Part shown: piece by piece, positions 23,886 through 31,147 of the stretch
Layout: each line of letters begins with the position of its first letter
How positions within the stretch are numbered: the stretch's first letter is position 1
Assembly (NCBI GenBank): GCA_036266835.1
Contig: DATAXD010000021.1
Span: 1-39,591, forward strand
DNA length: 39,591 nt
DNA from: Galbitalea sp036266835
GTDB lineage: Bacteria > Actinomycetota > Actinomycetes > Actinomycetales > Microbacteriaceae
Direction: 5' to 3'
The notes under the pieces: model-generated
What the model was told of the DNA's origin: nothing
The model's database searches: none
What the model saw: only the letters and a program-made list of their open reading frames with translations
Position numbers and translations under genes: made by a program

Positions 23886-25969
23886 TGGACCACGAGAACA
23901 TGACCCACGAGCACGCCAATTCGACGTCGTCGGTCTCTGATCCCGTCGAAGGGCTCGAACCCGGGCGCGATCACGGCGACCACGTCGACCACGGCGACCA
24001 CGTCGACCACGTCGACCACGTCGCGATGTTCCGCCGGAGGTTCTGGGTCAGTCTCATCCTGACTGTCCCGACTCTCGTCTTCAGCACCGGGCTGCAGGAC
24101 ATCCTTCATCTCGCCGGACCCCGATTCATCGGCAGCCAGTGGATCCCCGCCGCGTTCGGCCTCGTCATCCTCGTTTACGGCGGTCGCGTCTTCCTGGCGG
24201 GCGGCTGGTCGGAACTGCGCGCCCGTAAACCCGGGATGATGCTGCTGATTTCGCTGGCCATCCTGGTGGCCTTCGGCTACAGCGCCGCGGTGACGTTGGG
24301 CCTCCACGGCATGGACTTCTGGTGGGAGCTCGCCAGCCTGATCACAATCATGCTGCTCGGTCACTGGATCGAGATGACAGCGATCATGCGCACGGGCGAT
24401 GCGCTCGGCGAGCTGGCATCCCTGATTCCGGACGTCGCGGAGGTCGTCCACGGCGATCACGTGATGAGCGTGCCAGTTGGCCAGCTCTCGGTGGGCGATC
24501 TCGTGCTGGTGCGACCCGGCGCGGGTGTGCCCGCCGACGGTGAGGTGACCGAGGGGGAGTCCGAGGTCAACGAGTCGCTGCTAACTGGTGAGAGCGCGGA
24601 TGTCGTGAAGAGCGTCGGTTCTTCGGTGGTCGCCGGGAGTGTGAACGGGTCCGGTGCTCTGACCGTCCGCGTCGCGCGAGTGGGCGACGAAACAGCGCTG
24701 GCCGGCGTCATGAAGCTCGTCGCCGAGGCGCAGGCCAGCAAATCCGGCGCGCAGATCCTGGCCGATCGAGCTGCGGGCTGGCTGTTCTATGTCGCCGTCG
24801 GCGCGGCGATCGTGACGGCCGCGGTCTGGTATCTGATCAGCCCGAATGATCCGAACTTCGTCCTCGAGCGCGTCGTGACCGTACTGGTGATCGCCTGCCC
24901 GCACGCTCTCGGGCTCGCGATTCCGCTCGTCGCGCAGATCTCGACCTCGCTCGGGGCTCGCAACGGCATCCTGATTCGCGATCGACTTGCGCTCGAGAAC
25001 GCTCGCCTGGTCTCAGTCGTCCTGTTCGACAAGACGGGCACGCTCACCGAGGGACGGCAAGGCGTCGAGGATGTCGTCGCCGTCGGAGCGGCGACCGAAG
25101 ACGAGGTGCTAGGACTCGCGGCCGCCGTCGAAGCGCGGTCGGAACATCCAATAGCCCGCGCGATAGTGGATGAGGCTGCCGCCCGCAAACTCGCAAAGCC
25201 GCGGACGGCAAAGTTCGGCTCGCTTCCCGGCCGCGGTGTCGAGGCGACGATCGACGGCGGCGCGGTCACGATCGCGGCGCCACGCTTCCTCAACGAGCGG
25301 GGCATCCACCTCGATCCGCTTCTCGTGCATGCCTCGCGCGACGCGAGCAAGGAGGGCAAGACCGTTGTCTACGTGGTCCGGGACGGGCAGGTACTTGGGC
25401 TGATCGCGCTGGCGGACGTGATCCGACCCGAATCGGCGGCCGCGGTCGCCGCGCTGAAGGCGCGCGGCATCCGGGTAGCGATGCTCACCGGCGACACAGC
25501 CGAGGTGGCGCGCTGGGTCGGCGGGAAGCTTGGCATCGACGAGCTTTACGCCGAGGTGCTTCCGGCGGACAAGTCGCGAGTGGTCGAGCGACTGCAGGCG
25601 GGCGGTGCGAAGGTCGCGATGGTCGGCGACGGAGTGAACGACGCTCCCGCGCTCGCCCGAGCGGATGTCGGCATCGCGATCGGCGCCGGGACGGATGTCG
25701 CGATCCAGTCGGCCGGCGTGATCCTGGCATCCAGCGATCCGCGCAGCGTTGCGGATGTCCTGAAACTGAGCCGCGCAACCTATCGGAAGATGGTGCAGAA
25801 CCTGGTGTGGGGCGCGGGCTACAACATCGTCGGCATTCCGCTCGCGGCGGGTGTTCTGTATGGCGCGGGCATCCTTCTCGCGCCGGCCGTCGGCGCCATC
25901 CTGATGTCTGTGTCCACGATCGTGGTTGCTGTGAACGCGCAGCTGCTGCGTCGCCTCCGCCTCAAGTGA
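23885..25969 (+). CDS. P1B-type heavy-metal ATPase with CPH motif (CopB-like)
   Basis: ATP-driven metal exporter in the membrane, 694 residues. The transmembrane metal site is CPH at residues 338-340, the mark of the P1B-3 (CopB-like, copper/silver) group, instead of CPC. Phosphorylated Asp382 is in DKTGT, the actuator has LLTGES, the nucleotide domain SEHPIARAI and the hinge VGDGVNDAPALARADVGI (about 580-597). A cytoplasmic His-rich N-terminus, six Asp-His-Gly/Val triplets encoded by 9-bp DNA repeats at 23969-24022, replaces the usual CxxC domain. ATG 23885 overlaps the sensor's stop (TGATG), so the two are coupled. GTG 23882 is an alternative. Confidence 0.93.
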   Translation: MDHENMTHEHANSTSSVSDPVEGLEPGRDHGDHVDHGDHVDHVDHVAMFRRRFWVSLILTVPTLVFSTGLQDILHLAGPRFIGSQWIPAAFGLVILVYGGRVFLAGGWSELRARKPGMMLLISLAILVAFGYSAAVTLGLHGMDFWWELASLITIMLLGHWIEMTAIMRTGDALGELASLIPDVAEVVHGDHVMSVPVGQLSVGDLVLVRPGAGVPADGEVTEGESEVNESLLTGESADVVKSVGSSVVAGSVNGSGALTVRVARVGDETALAGVMKLVAEAQASKSGAQILADRAAGWLFYVAVGAAIVTAAVWYLISPNDPNFVLERVVTVLVIACPHALGLAIPLVAQISTSLGARNGILIRDRLALENARLVSVVLFDKTGTLTEGRQGVEDVVAVGAATEDEVLGLAAAVEARSEHPIARAIVDEAAARKLAKPRTAKFGSLPGRGVEATIDGGAVTIAAPRFLNERGIHLDPLLVHASRDASKEGKTVVYVVRDGQVLGLIALADVIRPESAAAVAALKARGIRVAMLTGDTAEVARWVGGKLGIDELYAEVLPADKSRVVERLQAGGAKVAMVGDGVNDAPALARADVGIAIGAGTDVAIQSAGVILASSDPRSVADVLKLSRATYRKMVQNLVWGAGYNIVGIPLAAGVLYGAGILLAPAVGAILMSVSTIVVAVNAQLLRRLRLK

Positions 25970-25981
25970 CCCACGATCTCT

Positions 25982-26118
25982 CTCCTAATTCAGGAGGTAC
26001 TGTGGCGGCGGCTGTAGTTTCTCCCCCACAAGTGCACTTCGGGCCCCATCCGTCACACCAACTCCTGAATTAGGAGAGCGAACTCCTGAATTAGGAGAGC
26101 GAACTCCTGAATTGGGAG
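25982..26118. repeat. array of four CTCCTGAATTAGGAG palindromes
   Basis: Three direct copies in exactly 21-bp units at 26060-26080, 26081-26101 and 26102-26122 (the last degenerate), each with the core CTCCTGAATTAGGAG, plus one inverted copy at 25982-25996. The core is a near-palindrome with 5-bp perfect arms. The period equals two helical turns, so bound proteins would line up on one face. The last copy reaches the -35 region of the downstream gene. Confidence 0.85.
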
Positions 26119-26142
26119 GGGGATAGAGGACATAATCGGGTC

Positions 26143-27108
26143 ATGACGAACCCGTCCAGCCCGAAGCGCCTTGTTGTCGCTATTAATCCATCCGCACGGT
26201 TTGGCGCCAACAAGGGCGTCGGTTCGACGATGGTCGAGAAGTTGCGCGGCCTTGGGCACGACGTCGTCGACCTGCTCGAACCCAGCTACGCCGAGCTGAT
26301 CGCGTCCGCAAAGCGCGAAATCGCGAAGAAGCCGGACGCGCTAATCGTCGTCGGCGGCGACGGCATGGTCAACCTCGGCGTCAACCTGGTTGCCGGCACC
26401 GGCGTTCCGCTCGGCCTCATCCCGGCGGGTACTGGAAACGATATGGCGCGGTCGCTCGGCATTCCGCATGAGGACCAGGAAGCCGCCCTCGAGGTTCTCA
26501 TCGAAGCGCTCAATCGTCCGGCACGCGTCATCGACGCCGGGCTGGTGACGGATGCCGCGGGCGAGACCCGCTGGTTCGGCTGCATGCTCTCCGCAGGCTT
26601 CGACTCGATCGTGAACGAACGCGCGAACCGGATGCAGCATCCGAAAGGCGCGAGCCGCTACACGATCGCGATGCTGCTGGAGCTCGTCACCATCAAGCCG
26701 ATCCAATACAAGATCACCCATGACGGCAAAACCCTCGAGTCGGGCGGCATGCTGGTGTCCGTGGGAAACGGGGTGTCACTCGGCGGTGGCATGAAGGTCA
26801 CGCCTACCGCGATCGTCGACGACGGTGTGCTCGACATCCTGGTTGTGGGGCCGCTCACGCGCATCCAGTTCCTGCGGATCTTCCCGAAGGTTTTCGCTGG
26901 CACCCACATCGAGGATCCGCGGGTTCAGATCATCAAGGCGAAGAAGATCCGGATCGAAGCGGACACCGTGATCGCCTACACAGATGGTGAGCGGTTCGCG
27001 CCTCTGCCGATCGACATCGAGGTGAAGCCGGGTGCATTGAAGGTGTTCGCTCCGCCGGTGAGCATGGTCGAGGTGACCGGGGTGAAGGCGAAGGAAACCA
27101 CGTCGTAG
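26143..27108 (+). CDS. diacylglycerol/lipid kinase-family protein
   Basis: 321 residues of the DAGK/sphingosine kinase/YegS superfamily, which phosphorylates lipid substrates with ATP. Nucleotide-binding motifs are GGDGMVN at residues 71-77 (a variant of GGDGT) and PAGTGND at 94-100; the C-terminal beta-sandwich follows (SVGNGVSLGGGMKVTPTA). The substrate, diacylglycerol or a polyprenol-type lipid, cannot be decided. CATAAT at 26131-26136 is exactly 6 nt before the ATG, giving a leaderless mRNA downstream of the 21-bp repeat array. Confidence 0.9.
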   Translation: MTNPSSPKRLVVAINPSARFGANKGVGSTMVEKLRGLGHDVVDLLEPSYAELIASAKREIAKKPDALIVVGGDGMVNLGVNLVAGTGVPLGLIPAGTGNDMARSLGIPHEDQEAALEVLIEALNRPARVIDAGLVTDAAGETRWFGCMLSAGFDSIVNERANRMQHPKGASRYTIAMLLELVTIKPIQYKITHDGKTLESGGMLVSVGNGVSLGGGMKVTPTAIVDDGVLDILVVGPLTRIQFLRIFPKVFAGTHIEDPRVQIIKAKKIRIEADTVIAYTDGERFAPLPIDIEVKPGALKVFAPPVSMVEVTGVKAKETTS

Positions 27109-27116
27109 CTATCCTC

Positions 27117-27141
27117 CGGGCGTGCAAATGTCAACGCCCCG
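27117..27141 (+). terminator. possible hairpin after the lipid kinase gene
   Basis: GGGCGT (27118-27123) pairs with ACGCCC (27134-27139) over a 10-nt loop, 9 nt after the stop. It is followed by an A-run rather than a T-run, so it is not a canonical intrinsic terminator. Confidence 0.3.
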
Positions 27142-27216
27142 AAAAAATCCCGCGCCCTCGATAGCGTGAAATGGTCGGTCGATGACGGCCGCGTTGCGCT
27201 CTCCGGGAGGATCCGA

Positions 27217-28680
27217 ATGTCGACGTCAGCGCCAGCCAAAAGCAGCGGATCCGCGACCCACCGCAGTCTCGTTCCTGCTCGCATGGATCGACTGCCGTGG
27301 GCCAGGTTCCACTGGATGGTCGTAGTAGGGCTCGGGATCTCGTGGATCCTCGACGGCCTCGAGATCCAGATCGTCAGCAACGCGGGGTTCCAGTCTGAGT
27401 TCCACATGAACTCGGCACAGGTCGGTCTCGTTGGCACGGTCTACCTCGTCGGCGAGGTCGTCGGAGCGCTTGTCTTCGGTCGGCTATCCGACAAACTGGG
27501 CAGGCGCAAGCTGTTCATCCTGACCCTCTTCGTCTATCTGGCCGGCAGCGCGATCGCGGGACTGTCGCCCGCGGTCTGGTTTCTGCTTCTCTTCCGGTTC
27601 ATCGCCGGAACGGGTATCGGTGGCGAGTATGCGGCGATCAATTCGGCGATCGATGAGCTCATTCCTCGCAAATATCGCGGACACGTCGATATCGCCATTA
27701 ACGGCACCTACTGGGGTGGCGCGGCGCTCGGTGCGGCCGCCAACCTGCTGTTCCTGAACACGCACATCTTCGACCAGAACGTCGGATGGCGCCTCGCGTT
27801 CTTCATCGGCCCGGTGCTCGGAATCGTGATCATCTTCCTGCGTCGCCACATCCCCGAGTCGCCGCGCTGGCTGATGACCCACGGGTACGAGAAGGATGCG
27901 GAGAAGACCGTGTCGGACATCGAGGATCGTGTTCGGGCGAACGGGTTCCAGCTGGACGACGTCGACGACTCCGAAACGATTGAGATCATTCCGGCAGGGA
28001 GCATCTCGTTCGGGCGCATCGCGCGCGTGCTATTCGTCGACTACCCGAAGCGAACGCTTGTCGGGCTGACGATGATGATCACCCAATCGTTCCTGTACAA
28101 CGCGATCTTCTTCACGTATGTACTGGTTCTTGAAAACTTCTTCAAGGTCCCCGAGGACCAGACGCCGTACTACTTTTTCCCATTCGCGATCGGAAATCTC
28201 ATCGGCCCGCTCGTCCTCGGCCGCCTGTTCGACAGTTGGGGTCGTCGTCAGATGATCTTCCTGACCTACGGTCTCTCCGGTGTTGTTCTGGCAGTGTCGG
28301 CCTTCCTGTTCAGTATCGGCGCGATGAACGCTCCCTTGCAGGTCACCTTCTGGTGCGTCGCGTTCTTCTTCGCGTCGGCGGGAGCGTCCAGCGCTTACCT
28401 CACGGTGAGCGAGATCTTCCCACTCGAGATTCGAAGCCAGGCGATCTCCTATTTCTTTGCCGTTGCCCAGATCTTCGGGGCGCTCGGCCCGGTCATTTTC
28501 GGCGCCCTCGTCGGTGACGGCAAGGCGCGAGGTCCGCTCGTGGCAGGCGACTTCGTCGGCGCGGGAGTGATGGTCATCGGCGGTGTAATCGCGCTCATCT
28601 TCGGAGTGGATGCGGCGCGCAAGGGGCTCGAGGCGGTGACATCCCCGCTGTCGGTTGTCGGATCGGACAACAAGAAGTAG
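27217..28680 (+). CDS. MFS transporter, metabolite:H+ symporter / sugar porter type
   Basis: 487 residues, about 12 membrane segments. The conserved loops appear twice: GRLSDKLGRRK between helices 2 and 3 and GRLFDSWGRRQ in the second half; FRFIAGTGIGGEYAAINSAI and PESPRWL are typical of sugar and organic-acid porters. The central loop is acidic (DDVDDSETIEI). The substrate is unknown. An in-frame GTG at 27166 exists, but ATG 27217 is preferred because GGGAGG at 27205-27210 lies 6 nt upstream. Last backbone gene before tRNA-Glu. Confidence 0.88.
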   Translation: MSTSAPAKSSGSATHRSLVPARMDRLPWARFHWMVVVGLGISWILDGLEIQIVSNAGFQSEFHMNSAQVGLVGTVYLVGEVVGALVFGRLSDKLGRRKLFILTLFVYLAGSAIAGLSPAVWFLLLFRFIAGTGIGGEYAAINSAIDELIPRKYRGHVDIAINGTYWGGAALGAAANLLFLNTHIFDQNVGWRLAFFIGPVLGIVIIFLRRHIPESPRWLMTHGYEKDAEKTVSDIEDRVRANGFQLDDVDDSETIEIIPAGSISFGRIARVLFVDYPKRTLVGLTMMITQSFLYNAIFFTYVLVLENFFKVPEDQTPYYFFPFAIGNLIGPLVLGRLFDSWGRRQMIFLTYGLSGVVLAVSAFLFSIGAMNAPLQVTFWCVAFFFASAGASSAYLTVSEIFPLEIRSQAISYFFAVAQIFGALGPVIFGALVGDGKARGPLVAGDFVGAGVMVIGGVIALIFGVDAARKGLEAVTSPLSVVGSDNKK

Positions 28681-28707
28681 CAGCCGTCCTGCCCGAGTGC
28701 GTGCTGT

Positions 28708-28737
28708 TTGGCGGGTCTTCTCGGCCTATGGCATACT
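28708..28737 (+). promoter_or_regulatory. likely promoter of tRNA-Glu
   Basis: TTGGCG at 28708-28713, 18 nt, CATACT at 28732-28737, about 18 nt before the tRNA. Pattern match only. Confidence 0.35.
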
Positions 28738-28754
28738 CATAAGGTTGTCGTGAC

Positions 28755-28827
28755 GGCCCCATCGTATAGCGGCCTAGTACGCTGCCCTCTCACGGCGGTA
28801 ACACCGGTTCGAATCCGGTTGGGGTCA
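28755..28827 (+). tRNA. tRNA-Glu (anticodon CTC)
   Basis: Acceptor GGCCCCA (28755-28761) pairs with TGGGGTC (28820-28826); discriminator A 28827 and CCA at 28828-28830. The anticodon stem CTGCC/GGCGG encloses CTCTCAC, anticodon CTC, reading the Glu codon GAG. The T arm is ACCGG-TTCGAAT-CCGGT. Its 3' half, from the anticodon loop onward, is repeated exactly at 31273-31314, marking it as an integration site. Confidence 0.95.
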
Positions 28828-28828
28828 C
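28787..28828 (+). repeat. left attachment-site repeat (within tRNA-Glu)
   Basis: 42 bp, identical to 31273-31314; flanking bases differ on both sides. It runs from the anticodon loop of the tRNA to the first C of the CCA end, so the left junction keeps a complete tRNA gene. Confidence 0.9.
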
Positions 28829-28836
28829 CACCGCTC

Positions 28837-28876
28837 GGATGCCAGTGATTTGCTGGCGTCCGGGCCATTTTCTTTT
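28837..28876 (+). terminator. intrinsic terminator after tRNA-Glu
   Basis: Stem GGATGCCAG (28837-28845) with CTGGCGTCC (28853-28861), one G-T wobble, 7-nt loop, then ATTTTCTTTT at 28867-28876. It lies inside the integrated element, so it came with the element and now ends the tRNA transcript. Confidence 0.7.
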
Positions 28877-28904
28877 GTCCGCGGATTCGGCCCAAATTGA
28901 GCTT

Positions 28905-28923
28905 TGGCAACATTTTGGCAACA
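28905..28923. repeat. tandem TGGCAAC motif, left end of element
   Basis: TGGCAACATTTTGGCAACA holds two TGGCAAC units in tandem. A 17/19 match in the same orientation is at 31148-31166 near the right end. Placement at both ends suggests integrase arm-type binding sites. Confidence 0.6.
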
Positions 28924-28986
28924 CGTGAAATCGCGGGTCGTCGCGAGTCCTCTGTATATGGACAACGCGCCGATACGATCAGCGTC

Positions 28987-29447
28987 ATGTTCACTGCACT
29001 GATGAGGGCCGCGCACACTGCACCCAGTGAGTGGACGGGCGTTGCCATCCTCAACATCATCTTGACCGGTGTGGTCGCTCTCGCTGCTGCCTTCGCCCTA
29101 GTCCAGCCGTGGCTAGTGATGCCTCGGCCGTTGTGGAAGGCGAAATGGAGCAAGGTGTCCGTTGGTGATACGACTTGGAAACTCACCGTCACCAATCTTG
29201 GACTTGGAGATGCAAAGGCCGTGTTTGCATATTTGCCAGTTGGATATGCAATGCCTGATCTTGCCGTTGATACGTGGCGAACACGAACGTTTGATGAGAC
29301 GGTCGAAGTGTCGTGTCGCTCGATGTGACTCGTGGCAAACCAGCGATATTCAAGCTCTCCAGGACGAAGAAGGCAGTCGTTCTAATCAAGTGGCGACAGG
29401 CGCCGTTTAACCACGAGAAGAAGAAGAAGTTCAAGCATTCCTTCTGA
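28987..29447 (+). pseudogene. small membrane-anchored protein, broken by a 5-bp duplication
   Basis: The intact reading frame runs from ATG 28987 to a stop at 29326-29328 (113 residues), but ends abruptly as VEVSCRSM. At 29309-29318 the 5-mer TGTCG is repeated in tandem; removing one copy gives VEVSLDVTRGKPAIFKLSRT and continues coherently to a stop at 29445-29447, about 151 residues with a Lys-rich tail (HEKKKKFKHSF). An N-terminal helix (GVAILNIILTGVVALAAAFA) anchors a beta-rich domain. TACGAT at 28974-28979 lies 7 nt before the ATG. Family unknown. It is first in the element, on the strand opposite to fic-higA. Confidence 0.65.
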
Positions 29448-29461
29448 AAGGAGGTCGCTTG

Positions 29462-29536
29462 ATGATCGAACTGCTTCGTAGTGCTAGCAATCCACCGCTG
29501 TGGAAACGTCAGGCAGAGAGGAGCGGTTTGATCTGA
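29462..29536 (+). CDS. candidate 24-residue small ORF with strong ribosome-binding site
   Basis: ATG 29462 follows AAAGGAGG (29447-29454) by 7 nt, an excellent spacing, and opens a frame MIELLRSASNPPLWKRQ... to a stop at 29536. It overlaps the 3' end of the convergent higA gene by 28 bp. It could be a real microprotein, or the start of a gene truncated by rearrangement. No homology recognised. Confidence 0.25.
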   Translation: MIELLRSASNPPLWKRQAERSGLI

Positions 29537-29805
29537 TCGAATTCTTCGTGATGCTGTGCAACGGCGATGTCCAGGTCGTAGCGACTCTGCAGGTTAATCC
29601 AGAATCGGTCTGAGGTACCGAGAGCGCGAGACAGGCGCAGGGCGGTGTCGGGCGAGATTGCGCGCTTGCCGTGCACGATCTCGTTGATTCGCCGAGCAGG
29701 CACGGAGATGGTCTGAGCCAGCCGGTACCGGGTGATGCCCGTCGGCTTCAGAAACTCTTCGAGAAGAACCTCACCAGGATGAATTGGTCCTTGATGTGCA
29801 AGCAC
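29509..29805 (-). CDS. higA: HigA-family antitoxin / XRE transcriptional regulator
   Basis: 98 residues. The opening HPGEVLLEEFLKPTGITRYR and the helix-turn-helix region RINEIVHGKRAISPDTALRL, then LGTSDRFWINLQSRYDLDIA, are diagnostic of the HigA addiction-module antidote family. Normally the partner is the RelE-like nuclease HigB just upstream; none is present. Instead it follows fic by 16 nt on the same strand, with GGAG 5 nt before its GTG start. It may repress the operon through the inverted repeats upstream of fic and possibly counteract Fic; the latter is inference. Confidence 0.9.
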   Translation of the reverse strand: MLAHQGPIHPGEVLLEEFLKPTGITRYRLAQTISVPARRINEIVHGKRAISPDTALRLSRALGTSDRFWINLQSRYDLDIAVAQHHEEFDQIKPLLSA

Positions 29806-29821
29806 GAGATCTCCATTCGGG

Positions 29822-31045
29822 TCATAGTGATGATCGATTTGCTTTCACGCGATCGGCAATTCTTTTCGAGAGGTCGTCCAATTCATCCATGACGTCTGAA
29901 ACAACCCACACCTTATTCTTCTGCCGACCGGTGATCTCGTGAATCACGCCGTCACGATCGAGCCGATCGATAGCCGCATATGTAGAGGCGGGGTTCGAGC
30001 CCGAGAGCTCCTCTGCAAGTTCGGACGTCAGAATCGGATTTGCTGGGAGTGCGGCAAGCAGTGCGGCTCCGGCGCTTCGGGCTCGCCATTTTGAGCGGAC
30101 CGCCCACTCCGCCGCCATGATTCGCAGTCGATCCGCCGACGTTCTCGATTCCTCGGCGGCGATCAACGCGGCGTTTGCCAGGTCGTCGACGAATGGGCCC
30201 AAGTATCCGATACGGAAGTTGTTCACTCGATCGAAGTACCGCTGTCGTTCTGCGAGGAGTGCGCTTGCGACCGGAACAACGGTCACGGTGGTTGAGCCGC
30301 GTCGACGAAAAACTGCGTTGATTAATCCGCGCCCGATCCGACCATTGCCGTCGGTGAAGGGGTGAATCGATTCGAATTGAGCGTGAACGGCGGCGGCTTG
30401 TACGAGCACTGGGACGTCATCGCGGTTCGCGTAGCGCACGAGGTCGTTGAGGAGTGCCGGTACGAGTTCGGGTGGCGGCGGGATATGCACGGCATCTCGC
30501 GGACTCCAATCGGAGCCAAGGATCCAGTTCTGCACTTCACGAATTTTTCCGGCGAATTCACCGTCATGCGAGTCGTCCTTCATGAGCAGCCAGTGGGCCT
30601 GGAGAATTTGATCTAGTTCGATTCGTCCGCTTGCTCCCACGGAGTCGACCATCTCCGTCAATGCCTTGGTCGCGTTTACCATCGAGACTGCGGACTCATT
30701 TGATTTTGAGCCAGTAAGTGCTCGAGCAAAGTCCTCGGTCCTTGCCTCGATTTGCTCAATCTTGGAGCTGGCCACGGACTCGGTCTGAATCAGGAACCGG
30801 CCAAGGGCGCCGGCCTGATCAGCTGAGAGTGCATCCGCGCGAACGACGGCGTTGACGGCCTCATCGATCGACTTTGTCTGTTCGGCGCGTGCCGAAAAAT
30901 CGAATTCGGCAATTCGTGGCGGGATCGAAACGACGATCTCGCTGAGCGTACGATCAGCTCTTGTACCCCCGCGTTGGCCCTGGCGCCAGGGGCGTGTTGC
31001 CGAGCCGTGGGGTGGCCAGTCGGCTTCGTCGATCTCGGAGCTCAT
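29822..31045 (-). CDS. Fic-family protein adenylyltransferase with C-terminal winged helix
   Basis: Fic enzymes transfer AMP from ATP to Ser/Thr/Tyr of target proteins. From ATG 31045 it has 407 residues. The full catalytic motif HPFTDGNGRIGRG is at 228-240 (catalytic His228), so it should be active. An N-terminal helix contains SSKIEQ (93-98), like the class II inhibitory motif S/T-xxx-E-G/N but with Gln in the last place. The C-terminal part (NPILTSELAEELSGSNPAST, then TYAAIDRLDRDGVI) is a winged-helix domain. AAGGAGGA lies 9 nt before ATG 31045; ATG 31084 lies inside an operator and is less likely. First gene of a two-gene operon with higA. Confidence 0.92.
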   Translation of the reverse strand: MSSEIDEADWPPHGSATRPWRQGQRGGTRADRTLSEIVVSIPPRIAEFDFSARAEQTKSIDEAVNAVVRADALSADQAGALGRFLIQTESVASSKIEQIEARTEDFARALTGSKSNESAVSMVNATKALTEMVDSVGASGRIELDQILQAHWLLMKDDSHDGEFAGKIREVQNWILGSDWSPRDAVHIPPPPELVPALLNDLVRYANRDDVPVLVQAAAVHAQFESIHPFTDGNGRIGRGLINAVFRRRGSTTVTVVPVASALLAERQRYFDRVNNFRIGYLGPFVDDLANAALIAAEESRTSADRLRIMAAEWAVRSKWRARSAGAALLAALPANPILTSELAEELSGSNPASTYAAIDRLDRDGVIHEITGRQKNKVWVVSDVMDELDDLSKRIADRVKANRSSL

Positions 31046-31061
31046 ACCGGTGCTCCTCCTT

Positions 31062-31092
31062 AAGTCGGAATGATCGTAATTCATTCCGAGTT
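31062..31092. promoter_or_regulatory. putative operator 1 of the fic-higA operon
   Basis: Inverted repeat AAGTCGGAATGA-N7-TCATTCCGAGTT, 11 of 12 arm positions complementary, 16 bp before the fic start. A possible -10 TACGAT (31078-31073) lies inside it, so binding would repress transcription. Confidence 0.75.
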
Positions 31093-31101
31093 ATCTGACT
31101 T

Positions 31102-31132
31102 AAATCAGAATATACCACTCTCTTTCCGACTT
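31102..31132. promoter_or_regulatory. putative operator 2 of the fic-higA operon
   Basis: AAATCAGAATAT-N7-TCTTTCCGACTT: same 12-7-12 layout as operator 1, 40 bp away, with degenerate symmetry. Its outer halves match the AAGTCGGAAT half-site of operator 1 closely. Confidence 0.6.
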
Positions 31133-31147
31133 GCGATCTGCGCGAGC

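Noticed and set aside
25982..26118. CRISPR array
   Set aside because: The repeat units are adjacent with no spacers and are only 21 bp, so this is a tandem repeat or operator array; no cas gene is near.
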